Assembly (NCBI GenBank): GCA_014607495.2
Contig: CP053163.1
Coordinates: forward strand, 7,730,716 to 7,794,715
Source of the DNA: Carposina sasakii
Lineage: Eukaryota > Arthropoda > Insecta > Lepidoptera > Carposinidae
Length of the DNA: 64,000 nt
Direction of reading: 5' to 3'
The position numbers and the translations under genes are program-made. A model generated the notes under the pieces. That model worked only from the letters and a program-made list of their open reading frames with translations, was not told where the DNA came from and made no database searches. Below are positions 1 through 11,900 of the stretch, in pieces. The stretch's first letter is position 1; each line of letters starts with the position of its first letter.

Positions 1-1302
1 CTGAAAATCTGCCTTTAAAATGATGCAATTTATTTAGCTTTTCACTGGCCGTTTATCTCCCCGTGAGCAGAGTCCGTTGTCCTTGAATGATGCGTCATGA
101 AGGTGTCCTTCTCTGACATCATGATGACGCAAATGCATTCGGGGCAATGATATGCGTTTTTGTAATATAATTCGCTGTGAATCCTGCAATAGATAAGTTT
201 CACGAAGCTTATCAATTGAATTGAAATGTTTTGCCTAAGTTAGTTTTATAATGAAACATGGTTCAAATCCCTAAAATGTAATGAACCAAACTAACTCTAA
301 AAGTTTTAATCACACTTCTGGTCACTCTAATTTGAATATAAATCTATAATTAAATATGCTATAAATAATTCGTCAATTTTGCGGCTATAACACCAACCGC
401 AAAATTTATGTTAAAATTATAAACCTATATATACAAATTTTAAACTATAACCTGAATTTTTATTGAATAAAGTGTTAATGCCAGAGTACGCGCATTTGTG
501 TTAGTAAGAGTTAGAAGTTAATCATACCTAAAGAATGAGATATGCAGTAACAGCAATGTTATAATTAAATGAATCATAGTGAAATCATCACTACTATATC
601 AATAACTAATAGTGGTGATAATGATTCTGAATAATGAATTTTAATATCCTGATTATAGTAATTTACCACCAGTTCTTTTTTCTATCATAGGGTAATCTCA
701 TTTACATATGTTGTATATGGGTACGTCTTGATATATAAATGTTTGTTAGATATTCTTAGTAGAAAACACCTTGTAAAGTCTGTTTCATGATACGAGTAAT
801 TATGACAGTCAGATAAGGATTTTGAAATAACGTTTCAAATCAAAATGATATCGAGGTAGAACTCAACATTCATTAATTGCTTTGCCTATAATAACATACG
901 CAAACGTACTCATGACCCCTATAAGGGAATTAGAACCCTAAAAACAATCTATGAGTCATAGAGCGAAGAACGACTAGCGTGCTCTAGTAGCCGCTATAAT
1001 GGTCCAACCATTTGTAACCTTTGTGACGAATTTGGGGAGCTATTTGTCACAGTTGTGCCTCAAAATGTAAGTACGATATTCTTATGTCGCAGTGTAATGT
1101 TTTGGCCTAAATCAGGATATTCAGGCGATTTACATACCAATTTTCAGAAAATCGAAAGACAAAGGTCCCACTAAAAGGACACTTGCGCTGTTCCCATGAT
1201 ACTTAGGAATGTTGTGCTAGCCTGTAAGTGACATATATATCAGAATATTTGCTCAAATAATGTTTTTAATAATGTGTGATATTTATGTTGTTGGCAAGCC
1301 TT
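1..1302. other. AT-rich intergenic DNA, nothing recognised
   Basis: No open frame with protein-like composition and no repeat that I can match elsewhere in the window. The stretch is AT-rich with frequent stops on both strands. Confidence 0.5.
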
Positions 1303-1333
1303 ATAAATAAATAAATAAATAAATAAATAAATA
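1303..1333. repeat. (AAAT)n microsatellite
   Basis: A simple tetranucleotide run, about seven units of AAAT. It lies just left of the pogo-like MITE. Confidence 0.9.
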
Positions 1334-1350
1334 CTTGCGATTAGTACATA

Positions 1351-1755
1351 CAGTCGACTCTCGTTAATTCAAACCTGCGATAATTCGAACCTCTCTGCAA
1401 TTCAAAGTTGTCACGAGTTCCCTACAATTTCTCTTTATATTTTGAACTAAAACCATACATTTTATACACTCGGTAAATCGAACAAAAATATCATCGCTAC
1501 GTAACAAAACGACGCGTTAATTCGAACTTACAGGCGTCAAACACGCGACAATTCAAAGTTACAGAGAGAAAGATTACAGAGTTTGCTAACTAAGTACCTA
1601 CATCTGATTCTGTTGCACTCCTCATAATTGTTTATTTTTCAATAATTCGAACTTTTTACTTTTCTGAAAATTTCGAGCCATTTAATATTTCAAATTCTCG
1701 ATAATTCGTAGTATTTTAAAAGTCTCTCGAGATTCGAATTAACGAGAGTAGACTG
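1351..1755. mobile_element. pogo/Tigger-like MITE, 405 bp
   Basis: The ends are 20-bp inverted repeats, CAGTCGACTCTCGTTAATTC on the left and its complement with one mismatch on the right (19/20). A TA dinucleotide lies directly outside each end, as expected for Tc1/mariner/pogo insertions. The interior repeats short AATTCGAAC-like words (for example near 1370, 1518 and 1640). No transposase frame is present, so the element is non-autonomous. The assignment to pogo/Tigger rests on the CAGT...CTCG...TTAATTCGAA style of the ends and the TA target; the TIR structure itself is read directly. Confidence 0.8.
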
Positions 1756-1809
1756 TATATAATTTACTCGCTCGTTCTATATAATATCTAAATGTTGCAA
1801 AATTGTCTT

Positions 1810-2020
1810 TTAGCTCGTGCCTCGGAAAGCACGTAAACCCGTTGGTCCTGCGCCTGATCTCTCTCCGGTCGTGTCGGCTTTCCGTCCCATCGGACTATAA
1901 GAGTAACGAAATAGAGAGTGCATCTGAGTTTGCGCACACACTTGTGCACTATAATATCTCCTGCGTACCTGGCCGTAGAGATTAGTCGCCTTGCCCAAAA
2001 TACGGTCGGAGATCATCGTT
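1810..2020 (+). repeat. dispersed repeat R1, copy 1
   Basis: This copy shares the block TCGGCTTTCCGTCCCATCGG with a second copy near 30590. Its right part (GAGAGTGCATCTG ... TGCACTATAATAT ... AGATTAGTC ... ATACGGTCGGAGA) matches, in reverse complement, the copy at 61945-62070. It therefore appears to be one moderately abundant lepidopteran repeat seen three times here. I do not recognise its class; the open frames across it differ between copies and look like chance. Confidence 0.65.
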
Positions 2021-2050
2021 ATAATACCTACATAAATACTATAAAAATCC

Positions 2051-2097
2051 ATGCCTCGGAAACAAAACGTCGATATTTATTATGTGAATATTATTTG
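2051..2097. repeat. fragment resembling the body of the SINE at 33235-33464
   Basis: The segment with CTCGGAAACA followed by TCGATATT(T/C)AT(T/C)AT matches the non-tRNA body of the complete SINE near 33347-33391. It is short and diverged, so the link is tentative. Confidence 0.35.
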
Positions 2098-2318
2098 TTA
2101 ATAGCAAAGGTATTTGCCGAACAAATATCAATTTTTAAAATATTATTAGGATTCTATTCTCATTGGTTCAGCGCAGCTGGAATTTACATTCTACCTTGCA
2201 ATAAAAGGAAAGTTGTTAAATGTTTATTAGTAGGGAACAATATAGGACAAGGTTCTTTTCAATGACTATCCTTGCTCCAGCCTTCAAACTTATCTTGGAA
2301 ATTAAATAGATCCTACTA

Positions 2319-2568
2319 TCTTACTAATATTATAAACGCGAAAGTTTGTGAGGATGGATGGATGGATGGATAGATGGATGGATGTTTGTTACTCTTTTAC
2401 GTAAAAACAGCTGAAGTGATTTTAATAAAATTTGGTATGGAGTTAGCTGACACCATGGGTTAACACATAGGAAGTATTTTATCCCGGGAAAATATTTTTA
2501 TCCCGAATAATTTCAACATTTTGTTTTTTTCTGCAGTCCACGCGGACGAAGTCGCGGGCTTCCACTAG
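2319..2568 (+). mobile_element. Helitron-like non-autonomous element (LEP1-type), copy with GGAT run
   Basis: It begins with TC followed by TTACTAATATTATAAACGCG and ends CACTAGT. A GC-rich hairpin-like block (CCACGCGGACGAAGTCGCGG) lies just before the CTAG end. A TC start, CTRR end and subterminal 3' hairpin between a flanking A and T are the classic Helitron termini. The interior contains a GGAT/GATG microsatellite near 2354-2385 and the TATCCCGGGAAAATA block found in other copies here (42050, 51680, 52710). No RepHel protein is encoded. The sequence is close to the lepidopteran family usually called LEP1; the name is from memory of the motif, while the ends are seen directly. Confidence 0.7.
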
Positions 2569-2767
2569 TAATATTATAAACGCGAAAGTTTGTAAGTATG
2601 GATGGATGGATGTTTTTTACTCTTTCACGTAGAAACGGCTGAAATTTGATATGGAGTTAGCTAATACCCTAGATTAACACATAGGCAAATTTTTATCCCG
2701 AGATTTTTTTTATCCCGGATAAATTCGACATTTTGATTTTCTGCACTCCACGCGGCGTCGCGGGCAT
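2566..2767 (+). mobile_element. second Helitron-like copy, abutting the first
   Basis: It starts CTAGTAATATTATAAACGCG directly at the end of the previous copy, so the two are head to tail. It repeats the GGATGGATGG run, the GTAGAAACGGCTGAA block and the TTTATCCCGGATAAATTCGACATTTTG block. It ends in a shortened GCGGCGTCGCGGGC block without the final CACTAGT. Confidence 0.65.
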
Positions 2768-2797
2768 ATTAAATATATGTTATAAAATGTGCTTATA

Positions 2798-3057
2798 CAG
2801 GGTGTAACAAAAAGGGTATGTTAAGCGAAAAGCTATGCAAATAGCCCACTAAAAGGAACCTATCTACAAAATTTCAGTCTCGAAATCACATGTTTATTTT
2901 TCCAGATAGTATGGAGAATTCCTAAACAACTCGGGAATGTTCATACAATCTTGAAAAATAAACATGTTATTTCGAGTCTCAAATTTTGGGAATAGGTTCT
3001 CTATAGTGGGCTATTTACATAGCTTTTCGCTTAACATACCCTCTCTGTTACACCCTG
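2798..3057. mobile_element. MITE family A, copy 1 (260 bp foldback)
   Basis: The terminal inverted repeats extend for about 55 bp, opening CAGGGTGTAACAAAAAGGG and closing with the complement CCCTCTCTGTTACACCCTG. TA lies outside both ends. The centre also contains an inverted pair (CTCGAAATCACATGTTTATTTTT and its near complement), so the whole element can fold. Copies at 36192-36451 (also 260 bp) and 48224-48473 share ends and interior. No coding capacity. Confidence 0.85.
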
Positions 3058-5751
3058 TATACATAACGATACGAATGTTTTTTTATATTACAGTATTTAT
3101 AGCACATGTTTGTCTTAACTAGGAATAAAATCTGATACTTCTAGATACTCGTAGAGATAACTTTGACAACGTTTGTACTACAAACTTTGTAGGCAATAAC
3201 AATATTTGCCCACACGGGTAATTTTATAATAAAAATTCCAGAGGGCTTAGACTAAGTAACATTATATCTAGTTTGAATCAATAGAGGTTCGATATCGAGA
3301 CGTTTGCTCTAATAAGAAGCCTTCATTCTATCGTGTTCGTCAAATCACGTGATGAAGTCTAGTCTAACCGCCATTAATGGGAGAGAGAGCGACAAAGTAC
3401 GTCAATGCAAAATGATTTTACATTATTTAAGCACCCTATATTGATCAATAGTAAATTTTTCAGTGGTCGTTTAGTGAGCTTTATTTTATCAGTAGTTGGT
3501 GAAACTTTCATCGTTGTCTTTCATGAAAGAATCTTACGAAGCAATTTTACTCGTAATAACTCTGGCTGGGCACATAACAGCTCAAAAAAACGTTGCTTAA
3601 TTTTATTTTTAAGTTTTCCATCCTCAGCTCATCACTCACACCATAGTAATGTCTGTTACTGACGCGTACCCAACGTCAAACGGAGAACACCTGCCTGTGA
3701 GTCACTGGCTCACGTGAATGAGCCCATATGCGCCGTGGTTCAAATAGGGAACACCATGTGAGCGTGACTCACAAAGTGAAAGAATTCGTCTATTTTGGGG
3801 TGGATAGAACTCAGCTTTTTATGGTCAGGGTTAAGTTGGGGTGGAGCTTGTCCGATATTTCGATGTTGACATACATAATATTGGTTAGGTTCGACTGTAC
3901 AAAGCTTAGCAAAGAATTGATAAGAAACGTTGATCAAACTCATCATAAAACTTGTATAAACTCCATATATTGTTTAGGCAAAAGAAATCTGAACATTGTA
4001 TTTTAAAGCATATTTTTGAAGAAAAAAAAACGTTTAGAAAAGATTTTCGAAATCATAATAAAGTTTGCAAATGGAAATCAATACAAATATTAATTAGCAA
4101 ACGTAACGTAGTAGGTACCTACGTAAGAGGCAAAGTGTGACATATTGCGGAGTAGCGAGCTAGAAAAGCTCAGTCATTTGTCCGTCACCGCCAAAAGTAT
4201 AAAGACAGAAAATTATTATGTTTTACTCGTACTATATCTAAATAAATAGCAAACTTTACTACATCATCATCATCATCGTCATAATTATCAAAGATTCGAG
4301 AGCATTCTAGCAACTTTACTTCTAAATTATTATTTTTAACTTTTATTACGATAGGACGTACTTCAATTACTACATTGAATTCAATCATCAATCATCATCA
4401 AAAATCAATTCATCCACTTGCATGCACATGCAGTCACTTACTCTAACTGGAATCAAGTAAGCACTTGAGTATATTAATGCTTTACTGGTAAAATTGGGCA
4501 ATTTTCAGCTAGATATTGCTTGATAATAATGGCTCGTCTACTCTTCTACATTAAACAAATTCTCACAGGATCATAAATACAGTAGAATTGAGTCACCGAC
4601 ATACGGACAGACATGAACACTCAATTAGTATGCCGTAAACAGCATCGATTTACGTGTTATGGCTACCGTAATGAGTTGTACCTATAGGCTTCTGTTTATG
4701 ACTAACTAGTTGTTTTCCGCGAATTTTCTCACGGAGATATCTTCTAAGATAGATCCAAGTTTTTAAATCAAAGTAATAACATACATTTCTGAGGTAGAGA
4801 GACCTAGGGCTATCAAACTATGATGTATAAAGTTTTTTGAGAAACTTACGATAAAAATATCAAACAAACAAACTACGAGTATAATGTCGTTTGTGAAAAT
4901 TGTACCTTTTGAGGAACTGACGTTTTTAAAGGAAAACAATCAGACAAACAGACAGCTTAATATTTATTAGTAACGAATTTTGGTGCATAAGTTGGCGGAG
5001 GTCATTCGGTACCTTTAGTAGGCTTTGTGCTTAGTACGCGTGAATTGCAACATGAATGTATGATTGTATCACGTACCAGAGTATCTACCAACAATACTGA
5101 GGACGAGCGTGAAGTTAGGTGAATAAGAGTTAAAAAGTTAGAAGAGTAAAGTAAAGGATATTGATAGTAACTTACTAAACATATAACTTATTCTAATTAT
5201 TCTTAAGCATTTGCAATTTTTTATGTATCTAAAATGTTGCCAAGACACGCACTGATAAAAAGTTTTTAGATCTAATGTAGAGCTAAGCATCTAACTCTAC
5301 AAGGCCTAACTTCACAAACCCGACACTATAGTATATCGGTACCTTCAACCATGGAAAAAGGACTCTTATCATCTTTCTGCCCTGTTCTCATTAATTTGGA
5401 GTTGGCGCAATATGTGCTTTTCTTACATTTATCCTTATTATCCGTCAGATGGTTACTCACTCCCAGTACACGCATTAATATCCTCTCTCACACAGTCCAA
5501 CAACACTTTATAGGTCTACCTCTTTCTTTATATCCACTGAAAAAGGACTCTGTATAAATAAAAACAATACCTGATTTGTAGTATTTTACTATCCCTTTTC
5601 CGAGTGCCATCAAGGAAAAAAATATCGTTAAGAATACGAGCGACATTTGGCAACCGTCATTACATTTTACAGGTGTATCAAGATGGTGATGATTTGTATA
5701 CCTGCAGACGGCTAAGTATTTTGATTTTAGATCCATGCTTTGCCTTACACT
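3058..5751. other. intergenic DNA, only simple repeats recognised
   Basis: No protein-like frame. A short ATC-rich microsatellite lies at about 4262-4280. The region is AT-rich with many stops. The small open frames here have no recognisable domain and atypical composition. Confidence 0.5.
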
Positions 5752-5992
5752 AACTTAATCCTAACAAGTATTATAAATTCGAAAGTAAGTTTGTTTATTA
5801 CCTCTTCACGCTCTATCCGCTTGAAATTGACAAAACTGCATTACAAACTTCCAAAAGCACAGCTATTTCAGCTTGTGCTATGGACTTACAAACGTTAAGG
5901 TGTGGCACCTATGTCAAAGTTGTTGTGATGTCGTCCATTTTTGTAGATGCTATCGTCTCCGGTCACTGCGTAGGCGACGGGCGCATTCACCC
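5752..5992 (+). repeat. degenerate Helitron-like fragment
   Basis: It opens with AAGTATTATAAATTCGAAAGT followed by TTGTTTATTACCTCTTCACG, a decayed version of the head of the Helitron-like family, and closes near GTAGGCGACGGGCGCATTCACCC. The middle is diverged from the copies at 2319 and 52590. It is an old copy. Confidence 0.45.
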
Positions 5993-8299
5993 ATAAAATA
6001 TATTAGATCATCAAAGGAAAAACATTGAATGCAGTATTTAGCACTTACATGAGAGTTTAGATATCCGGGTAGGAGCTAAATCTGTTATCCTTTTAATTTG
6101 GATGATAGCCAATTTTGGATTAAAGCAACACTCTGCTAAATAAAATACTTTTGGACATATTTTCCAGAATCTATAGGTTTACGCTTGTGTTGTTAGTGGT
6201 AACATTTCCTTATAGATGCGATACAAAATGAAATATTTTTTTTTGATATGACTAGCAAATTTATATAAATGGTTGAGTATAATTGATGTTTTACACAATA
6301 TAAGCTGTGATGCAAAGCCTGTAGGTAATTAACAAAACTCTATTTAGTTTTAAATGAATTCGTTGCTAAATAGTAAAACAAACTTATTCACTTCGACCCG
6401 AATAGTGTACCCGGTAACTCGTATTAACTATACTATACTAATAGGCATTAGTACTAGTGCTAGCAACCTATAGGTATACATAGTTTAAATTAATTTTTTA
6501 ATGACACCCGGTCAATAAAATAAATATACCTATACCTAACATCCATGGCCTAGAAACAAACTTCAATAATTATTTACTATATCAATATTTGTTCGATCAC
6601 TCAGATTCTCTGGCTCAGAAGTCAAGATTATAATTACCAACTAGGTTCTATGATCAAACAGTTTTCAATTTTGTATATTGTAGAGCTCCAAAACACCTAT
6701 CACGTCTTACGCACATTAAATGTCTGACTAATCAAATTATAGTTTCCCTTGAACGCATGCCTTCACGTCTGCTTAACCTCATTGCAGAAATGAAGACTTT
6801 CGTGAACAGCGCTAGTGTCATTATAATGCTTATACTACTATATGTGATACATTTAGTTCTTTAAAAATGATTAGGTCTTTGTATATATAATGGACTGTAG
6901 ATTTAGCTACCGCAATTGGCGCCTATAGACTAGTAAGAAACATGTATGTACGGAATTTATGATTTTATATTATGAATCTCTACATTTGTGTCAAGTAAGC
7001 GACTACTCTATGTGTGACACCGATTTATTTATTGATGTCAAAAAGCAGATCAAGATCAACTAATGATTTTGGAGCTGAAGTAGTTGGGAGATAACTACTT
7101 AAGTGTCTCATATATTGATTAAGCTAGTTTTTTTATTCTAATTTTTTTAAAGGGGGTTTTACCCAAGGGGGTATGTTAACCCTATTGTATCACCTCATTT
7201 TATAAAAAGGATAAACATTCTATTATTAACCTACTGATGCAGGACCGTGATTAGCTTGCATAACATAATAGCACAAGTAGAAATCGGCTCACATAGAATT
7301 GTTTGCATGATTCCTACATCGAACAAAATCTTAAACTCCCTCATTCTATGTTTGTCATAAAAGTTATTTTTCAATTGTTGAATGTAATGACTTCAACTAG
7401 TTATTTGTGCAAACTTAATCTGCCATTTGTAGGACATTAAAATCATTGCCTACATAGATAGTTTATACAAGTTGTAAACCCTAAGAGTACTTACGTACAT
7501 CTCTATATATTTATATTATCCTCGAAACTGTATGAAAATTTATTATTAACATTCTAATTATGTAAATATTTGATTACATTATACCTATACATGTTCTGGT
7601 TTCCATAAAAGGTTGCCTTGTAAATGCCAAAGGTGTTTCAAATTATCTTACCGGCATGACAAGCTGTTCTTACAAAATCATGTGGGTACATTACCTACCT
7701 ATTTAGGTACTTACCTTAATACTATTAGAGGTATATTTTCTAAAGGTATTAATTATATAAATAACATAATCGTAGATGTAAAGATATTTTAAAAAAAATC
7801 TATCAACTAAATTTTTTAAAGTTTGGGATTGTATTGTTTGCCCTGTTTATTGTTAATTGCCTTCTATTCTATGCATTTATTTGAATAGGCATTCACAACA
7901 GACTGCCTTTGTCTTATATCGATATAACGACTGGTATCACCAGCGCGTAAACGACCTCAAAACGGCATTCGATCTACTCTAGTCCGCAACCATCTATACC
8001 AAACGAAAAAGTCCAAGTTACGTTACCTAACTTATCTTTAATAAAGTCACCACTGTACTCTAAGCCAAACAGTTAAAGTTTAGGTTCGAACGGCGGAACA
8101 GCGAACACGTGCGGAGTGGAGGTATTAATGGAGTATACTACAAACCTTATAGCATTCGAGCGCTTTACAAATCTACTGTGGAAAGTTACTAACAATGGTT
8201 TAGTTTGAAGCTGTAGCGCTGCACCGCTGGCGGGGTTTGGGACGCGGTCGCGATGACTCAAGCCTCGGTAAACAGTATGCGGGGCGATGAGTCACCGTT
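5993..8299. other. intergenic DNA upstream of the SHB-family gene, nothing recognised
   Basis: AT-rich with no domain-bearing frame. From about 8080 onward the sequence becomes GC-richer toward the putative promoter. Regulatory sites may lie here but none can be named from sequence alone. Confidence 0.45.
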
Positions 8300-8345
8300 T
8301 TACACATTCGCGTATAGTGTTTGAGCTATGTTGTCAGTCTACAGT
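8300..8345 (+). promoter_or_regulatory. candidate core promoter of the SHB-family gene
   Basis: TTGTCAGTCT at 8331-8340 contains TCAGT, the arthropod initiator consensus. A weak TATA-like GTATAGTG lies about 20 bases upstream. The start codon proposed for exon 1 follows about 280 bp downstream, a reasonable 5' UTR length. This is inference from motif and position only; TCAGT is short and recurs by chance. Confidence 0.3.
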
Positions 8346-8618
8346 TGACTCGTCAAGCAACAGAACTGTCCTAGGCGTTATATTGCAGTTTTTCTGCCAA
8401 ACGCCTAGATTTACAAATAAATTGGCAAGATAAGCTACAGTGTAACAAACATTTAGTATACGTAGGACAAGAACAAGTTTGTGTGAAAGTGTTCCTTCTA
8501 GTTTTATAAGTTGAGTGTGTGCGTGTCATTGGTGAAACGGTCGATAAAGTTGGTGAGCGTTCTGTGCTATTTGTGAATTCCTTACATACTTATACGTAGT
8601 TGGAGTAGTGACTTAACA

Positions 8619-8687
8619 ATGCCGACTAACAAGAAGTTGTTGTCAAAGGTGCGACAAATCGCTCAATGGATTTTAGTGGTGCATGTG
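8619..8687 (+). CDS. SHB-family adaptor, predicted coding exon 1
   Basis: An ATG in good context (TTAACAATGCC) opens 23 codons, beginning MPTNKKLLSKVRQ, and runs into a strong donor (GTG|GTGAGT). The exon ends in phase 0 and the next supported exon, at 17514, begins in phase 0, so the two join without a shift across an 8.8-kb intron. The encoded end is basic then hydrophobic (IAQWILVVHV, joined to VEFIEAY), which is unusual for a cytosolic adaptor and could be a membrane-associated segment or a sign of an alternative first exon. This is a prediction from start context, splice site and phase. Another first exon in the intron or upstream remains possible. Confidence 0.5.
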
Positions 8688-11341
8688 GTGAGTTCCCCTA
8701 TGTTATTAAAGGAATCTTTACTAATTCTACCTAATAACTTTATATGTACTACTATAATGGTTCACATTAGGACAAGGCAAAGTAGAAATAAGTAAAATCA
8801 AAGCAGAAGAAATACTGAAGCTATACTTATTGATCAAAAATCCTGAAGCTATCCCGAGGGCTGATTTAACTCAGTTACAAGTTCGGAAAGCAAAGTTTCC
8901 TTCACGATAGAAGAGAAATCTTTGTTTCTTAAAAGTACAAATAAAATTCTATTGGAATACTGTTAAAAGTTATCCAATGTGACTGGGAGATTTGTTCCTA
9001 TTTTGGAATGGCCATGCGCTCTAGCATTGGCAACAATATTTTGCTTCTGTATAGGTACTTGAGATACTTACTTATTATTATTATCAATCAAGTATTTAGT
9101 TCCGATCTCAACCACTTTGAATGCTTTGCATTTACCTGCTATCAGTAAACGTTCCAAATGTATTGGCCAAGTGTGGAACTAACAGAGCAACGCTTTTTTG
9201 TACAGATATGTTTTTGTCAGATACAACAAAAAAATGCAGGTGCCTGCACTTTTATGGATGCACAACAATAATGTGGCCACTAGGTTATGGCTTATGGCGG
9301 ACGTTTACCATATCCAATTCGTAGATGAGCAAAAGAATATCTATGAAAATCTAAATCACTTATAAGTAACTTATTCAGAGAAAATTACTGCACATTTTTT
9401 TTTTCGTGAATTACGCCATACTTTAATTGGCAACTGGAAATTAGGGTGAAACAACCTCTTCAAGGAGGTGTTGAAAATTTCTTCTATAATTGCTCCCTTC
9501 ATTGAAACACTCACAAGGGTCTACTTTAAGGAGGCAGCCAGCCCTTGGGCGATTCGGACTCGCAACTTCGTAATTAAGCTTATTTCCTTCGCTTGTTTTG
9601 TCATTTGCAACAATTGTCTAGTCGAGTGAGCTAAAGGAGTTAAAATATAAACTGAAGCTCTTACTTGAAGAAGCATTAACAACTTCCTATTAAAACTGTT
9701 GAATTTCACCTGACAATTCCGGCCTAAAATACTGAACCAGAACTAAAATAATTAAAATGATCCCGATATCCATGAAAGGTGAAAGAATAAAAGGTAGACC
9801 GTTTAATTCTGTACTACGAACCTGTTTGCGGTATCTGGTTTGCCGAACGTGACCAGACGGTGGTTTGCGGCAACTAGGATAACCGTGCCAATTGTCTACT
9901 GGATCTCATTTGGCTGCAATACAAAAGAATCCTGTTTCTGTATACGTATTCATAAAGCTACAATAAAATAAGCAAAACTAAGCAAGACTTTCCAGACTGC
10001 GTAGCTCTTTAGTTGTTCTTTAATTGTTGTGGTATGATTAGTAAGTGTATAGTAACTGAGATGATAAGAGTTGTCTTTGTCGTCATAAATGTTATTGTAA
10101 ATAATACTAGTCGCAACATCTATAACGATGAATCACTTGACTCTTACACAGTACTTAAGTGGATTAAAAGATTGTCGTAATCTTATTAACAAGGCCAGAA
10201 GTTTTATTGACTTCTCTTAAGGACACAATAATAAAAAATATGTGAATAACCATTATATTTTGCATTCTCATCGCGTAGGCATATAAACTCAAAAAAACTT
10301 TCAAGGACGTATTTAGAAATAAAAACACGATGGCAGACCGAAATAAGAATCAACAATGTTTTGTCTGTGACTAATACTGAAAAAAATGAGAAACATCCAA
10401 ATCATTGACCTAATGGGTTTCAGCGTAAAGTCACGCGATACTAAAGCCGTCTATTTTGGACCGGGATCCCAGGAGGCGTGTCTCCGGTATTAATACACCA
10501 CTGGTGGAGTGACTCATCGGCCGTCTGCAGCAAAGTCTTGTTCCACATCCTTCGAACGTTACTCACATCGCAACCCGGAATCGTTTTATAGATGACTTCT
10601 CCTTTCTCTCCATTTAAAGACATCAGATATTTTGTTCAGTAATGGCGTCAAAAATAATCAATTTCTTCTGACTCGGCAGTTTAATACTTAGTAGGTACTA
10701 CATATTTGGATTTTCCCAAGAAATCATAAACTTCTTGTGCCTTATATCTAAAGATTTTATCTTGAGAAGTACGATTAGATAAGGCGATATAAATTCTTTT
10801 ATCTCTAATAATTAGGTAAAAAGGTTTACTTAATGATGAAAGGGTTTAAAGATGCTAAGTGCACGAAAGATTCCTATGACTCACAATTTTTACTGACCAT
10901 TCTCAAGGATGTGGTACATAATGTCTCAAGATTCAATTAGCTGTCGGTCTATTCTAAATAGGAATCTCATTCTTACTTTGCAAGGTTACCAGTATTTATT
11001 ACTTTTCCGCAATATTTATTGGTAAATTATACAATCGGTCGAGTTCTGACAATATCAAGCCCGATATTTTTAAATTCTTTGCTTGGAATGTACTTATTTA
11101 TGTATACGGTTTTGTGTAGCACATATGCATAATGTACAGGAAGTACGCTGTTGACTACTATTCCCCCATTATGCTATACAATTGATGAATGGACAGATGT
11201 GAGCATGTGTGCGTAAGCAAAATTCAATTTGATCCCTTTCACAGTTAACCCTTCCGGTTGAATAGCAGCATTGATTTGAAAAGATTAATAAAATACTATT
11301 TATATACTTTTGCGTATAAGCTTTAAGCTCGAATGGAAAGG
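8688..11341 (+). other. left part of intron 1, nothing recognised
   Basis: Intronic AT-rich sequence by the gene model. A 60-codon minus-strand frame at 10441-10623 has fairly protein-like composition but matches no family I know and has no partner exon. It is not called as a gene. Confidence 0.45.
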
Positions 11342-11900
11342 ACTCGGCATCAATATCAATGGCGAATACATCACTCACCTTCGGTTCGCAGACCACATGT
11401 GGTCATGGCAGAATCGCTGAAGGATCTAAGCACAATGCTCGATGGCCTCAATCGAGTCTCCCAATAGGTGGGCCTGAAGATGAACATGGACAAGACGAAG
11501 ATCATGTCGATCATGCCGCCCACTCCTGTACTGGTTAGGAGCTCGATGCTCGAAGTTGTTGACGAGTATGTTTACCTGGGACAGACGGTCAAACTAGGTA
11601 GGTCCAACTTCAAGAAAGAGGTAAATCGGCGAATCCAACTCGGCTGGGCAGCGTTCGGAAAACTATAAAGCGGGAAATTATTTGTGTCCAAAATACCCCA
11701 GTCCTTAAAGACGAAGGTATTCAACCAGTGCGTGCTGCCGGTGATGACCTACGGTGCCGAGACGTGGTCTCTAACTGTGTGCCTCATAAAAAAAGTTCAG
11801 GGTCGCGGGCGTAGGTTGGATGCAGGCTGCTTCCGACCGGTCGGAGTGGAGGTTGTTGAGGGAGGCCTATGTCCAACAGTGGACTTCTCAGGGCTGTAAA
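11342..11900 (+). pseudogene. RTE-type LINE reverse transcriptase fragment, decayed
   Basis: The + strand reads as the C-terminal part of a non-LTR reverse transcriptase. It opens near a damaged catalytic block (RFADHMVVMAESL, where the family has RFADD, so the second catalytic Asp is replaced by His). It then runs through VGLKMNMDKTKIM, YVYLGQTVKLGRSNF, NRRIQLGWAAFGKL and VFNQCVLPVMTYGAETWSL, the hallmarks of lepidopteran RTE elements. In-frame stops lie after NRVSQ (about 11465) and after FGKL. After TWSLTVCLIKK the frame jumps to the 3' tail with AGGCCTATGTCCAACAGTGGAC, so the segment between is deleted. It is a dead 5'-truncated insertion inside intron 1 in the sense of the host gene. Confidence 0.9.

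Noticed and set aside
10441..10623. 60-codon minus ORF in intron 1
   Set aside because: Composition is fairly protein-like, but there is no recognised family, no splice partner and no promoter signal.
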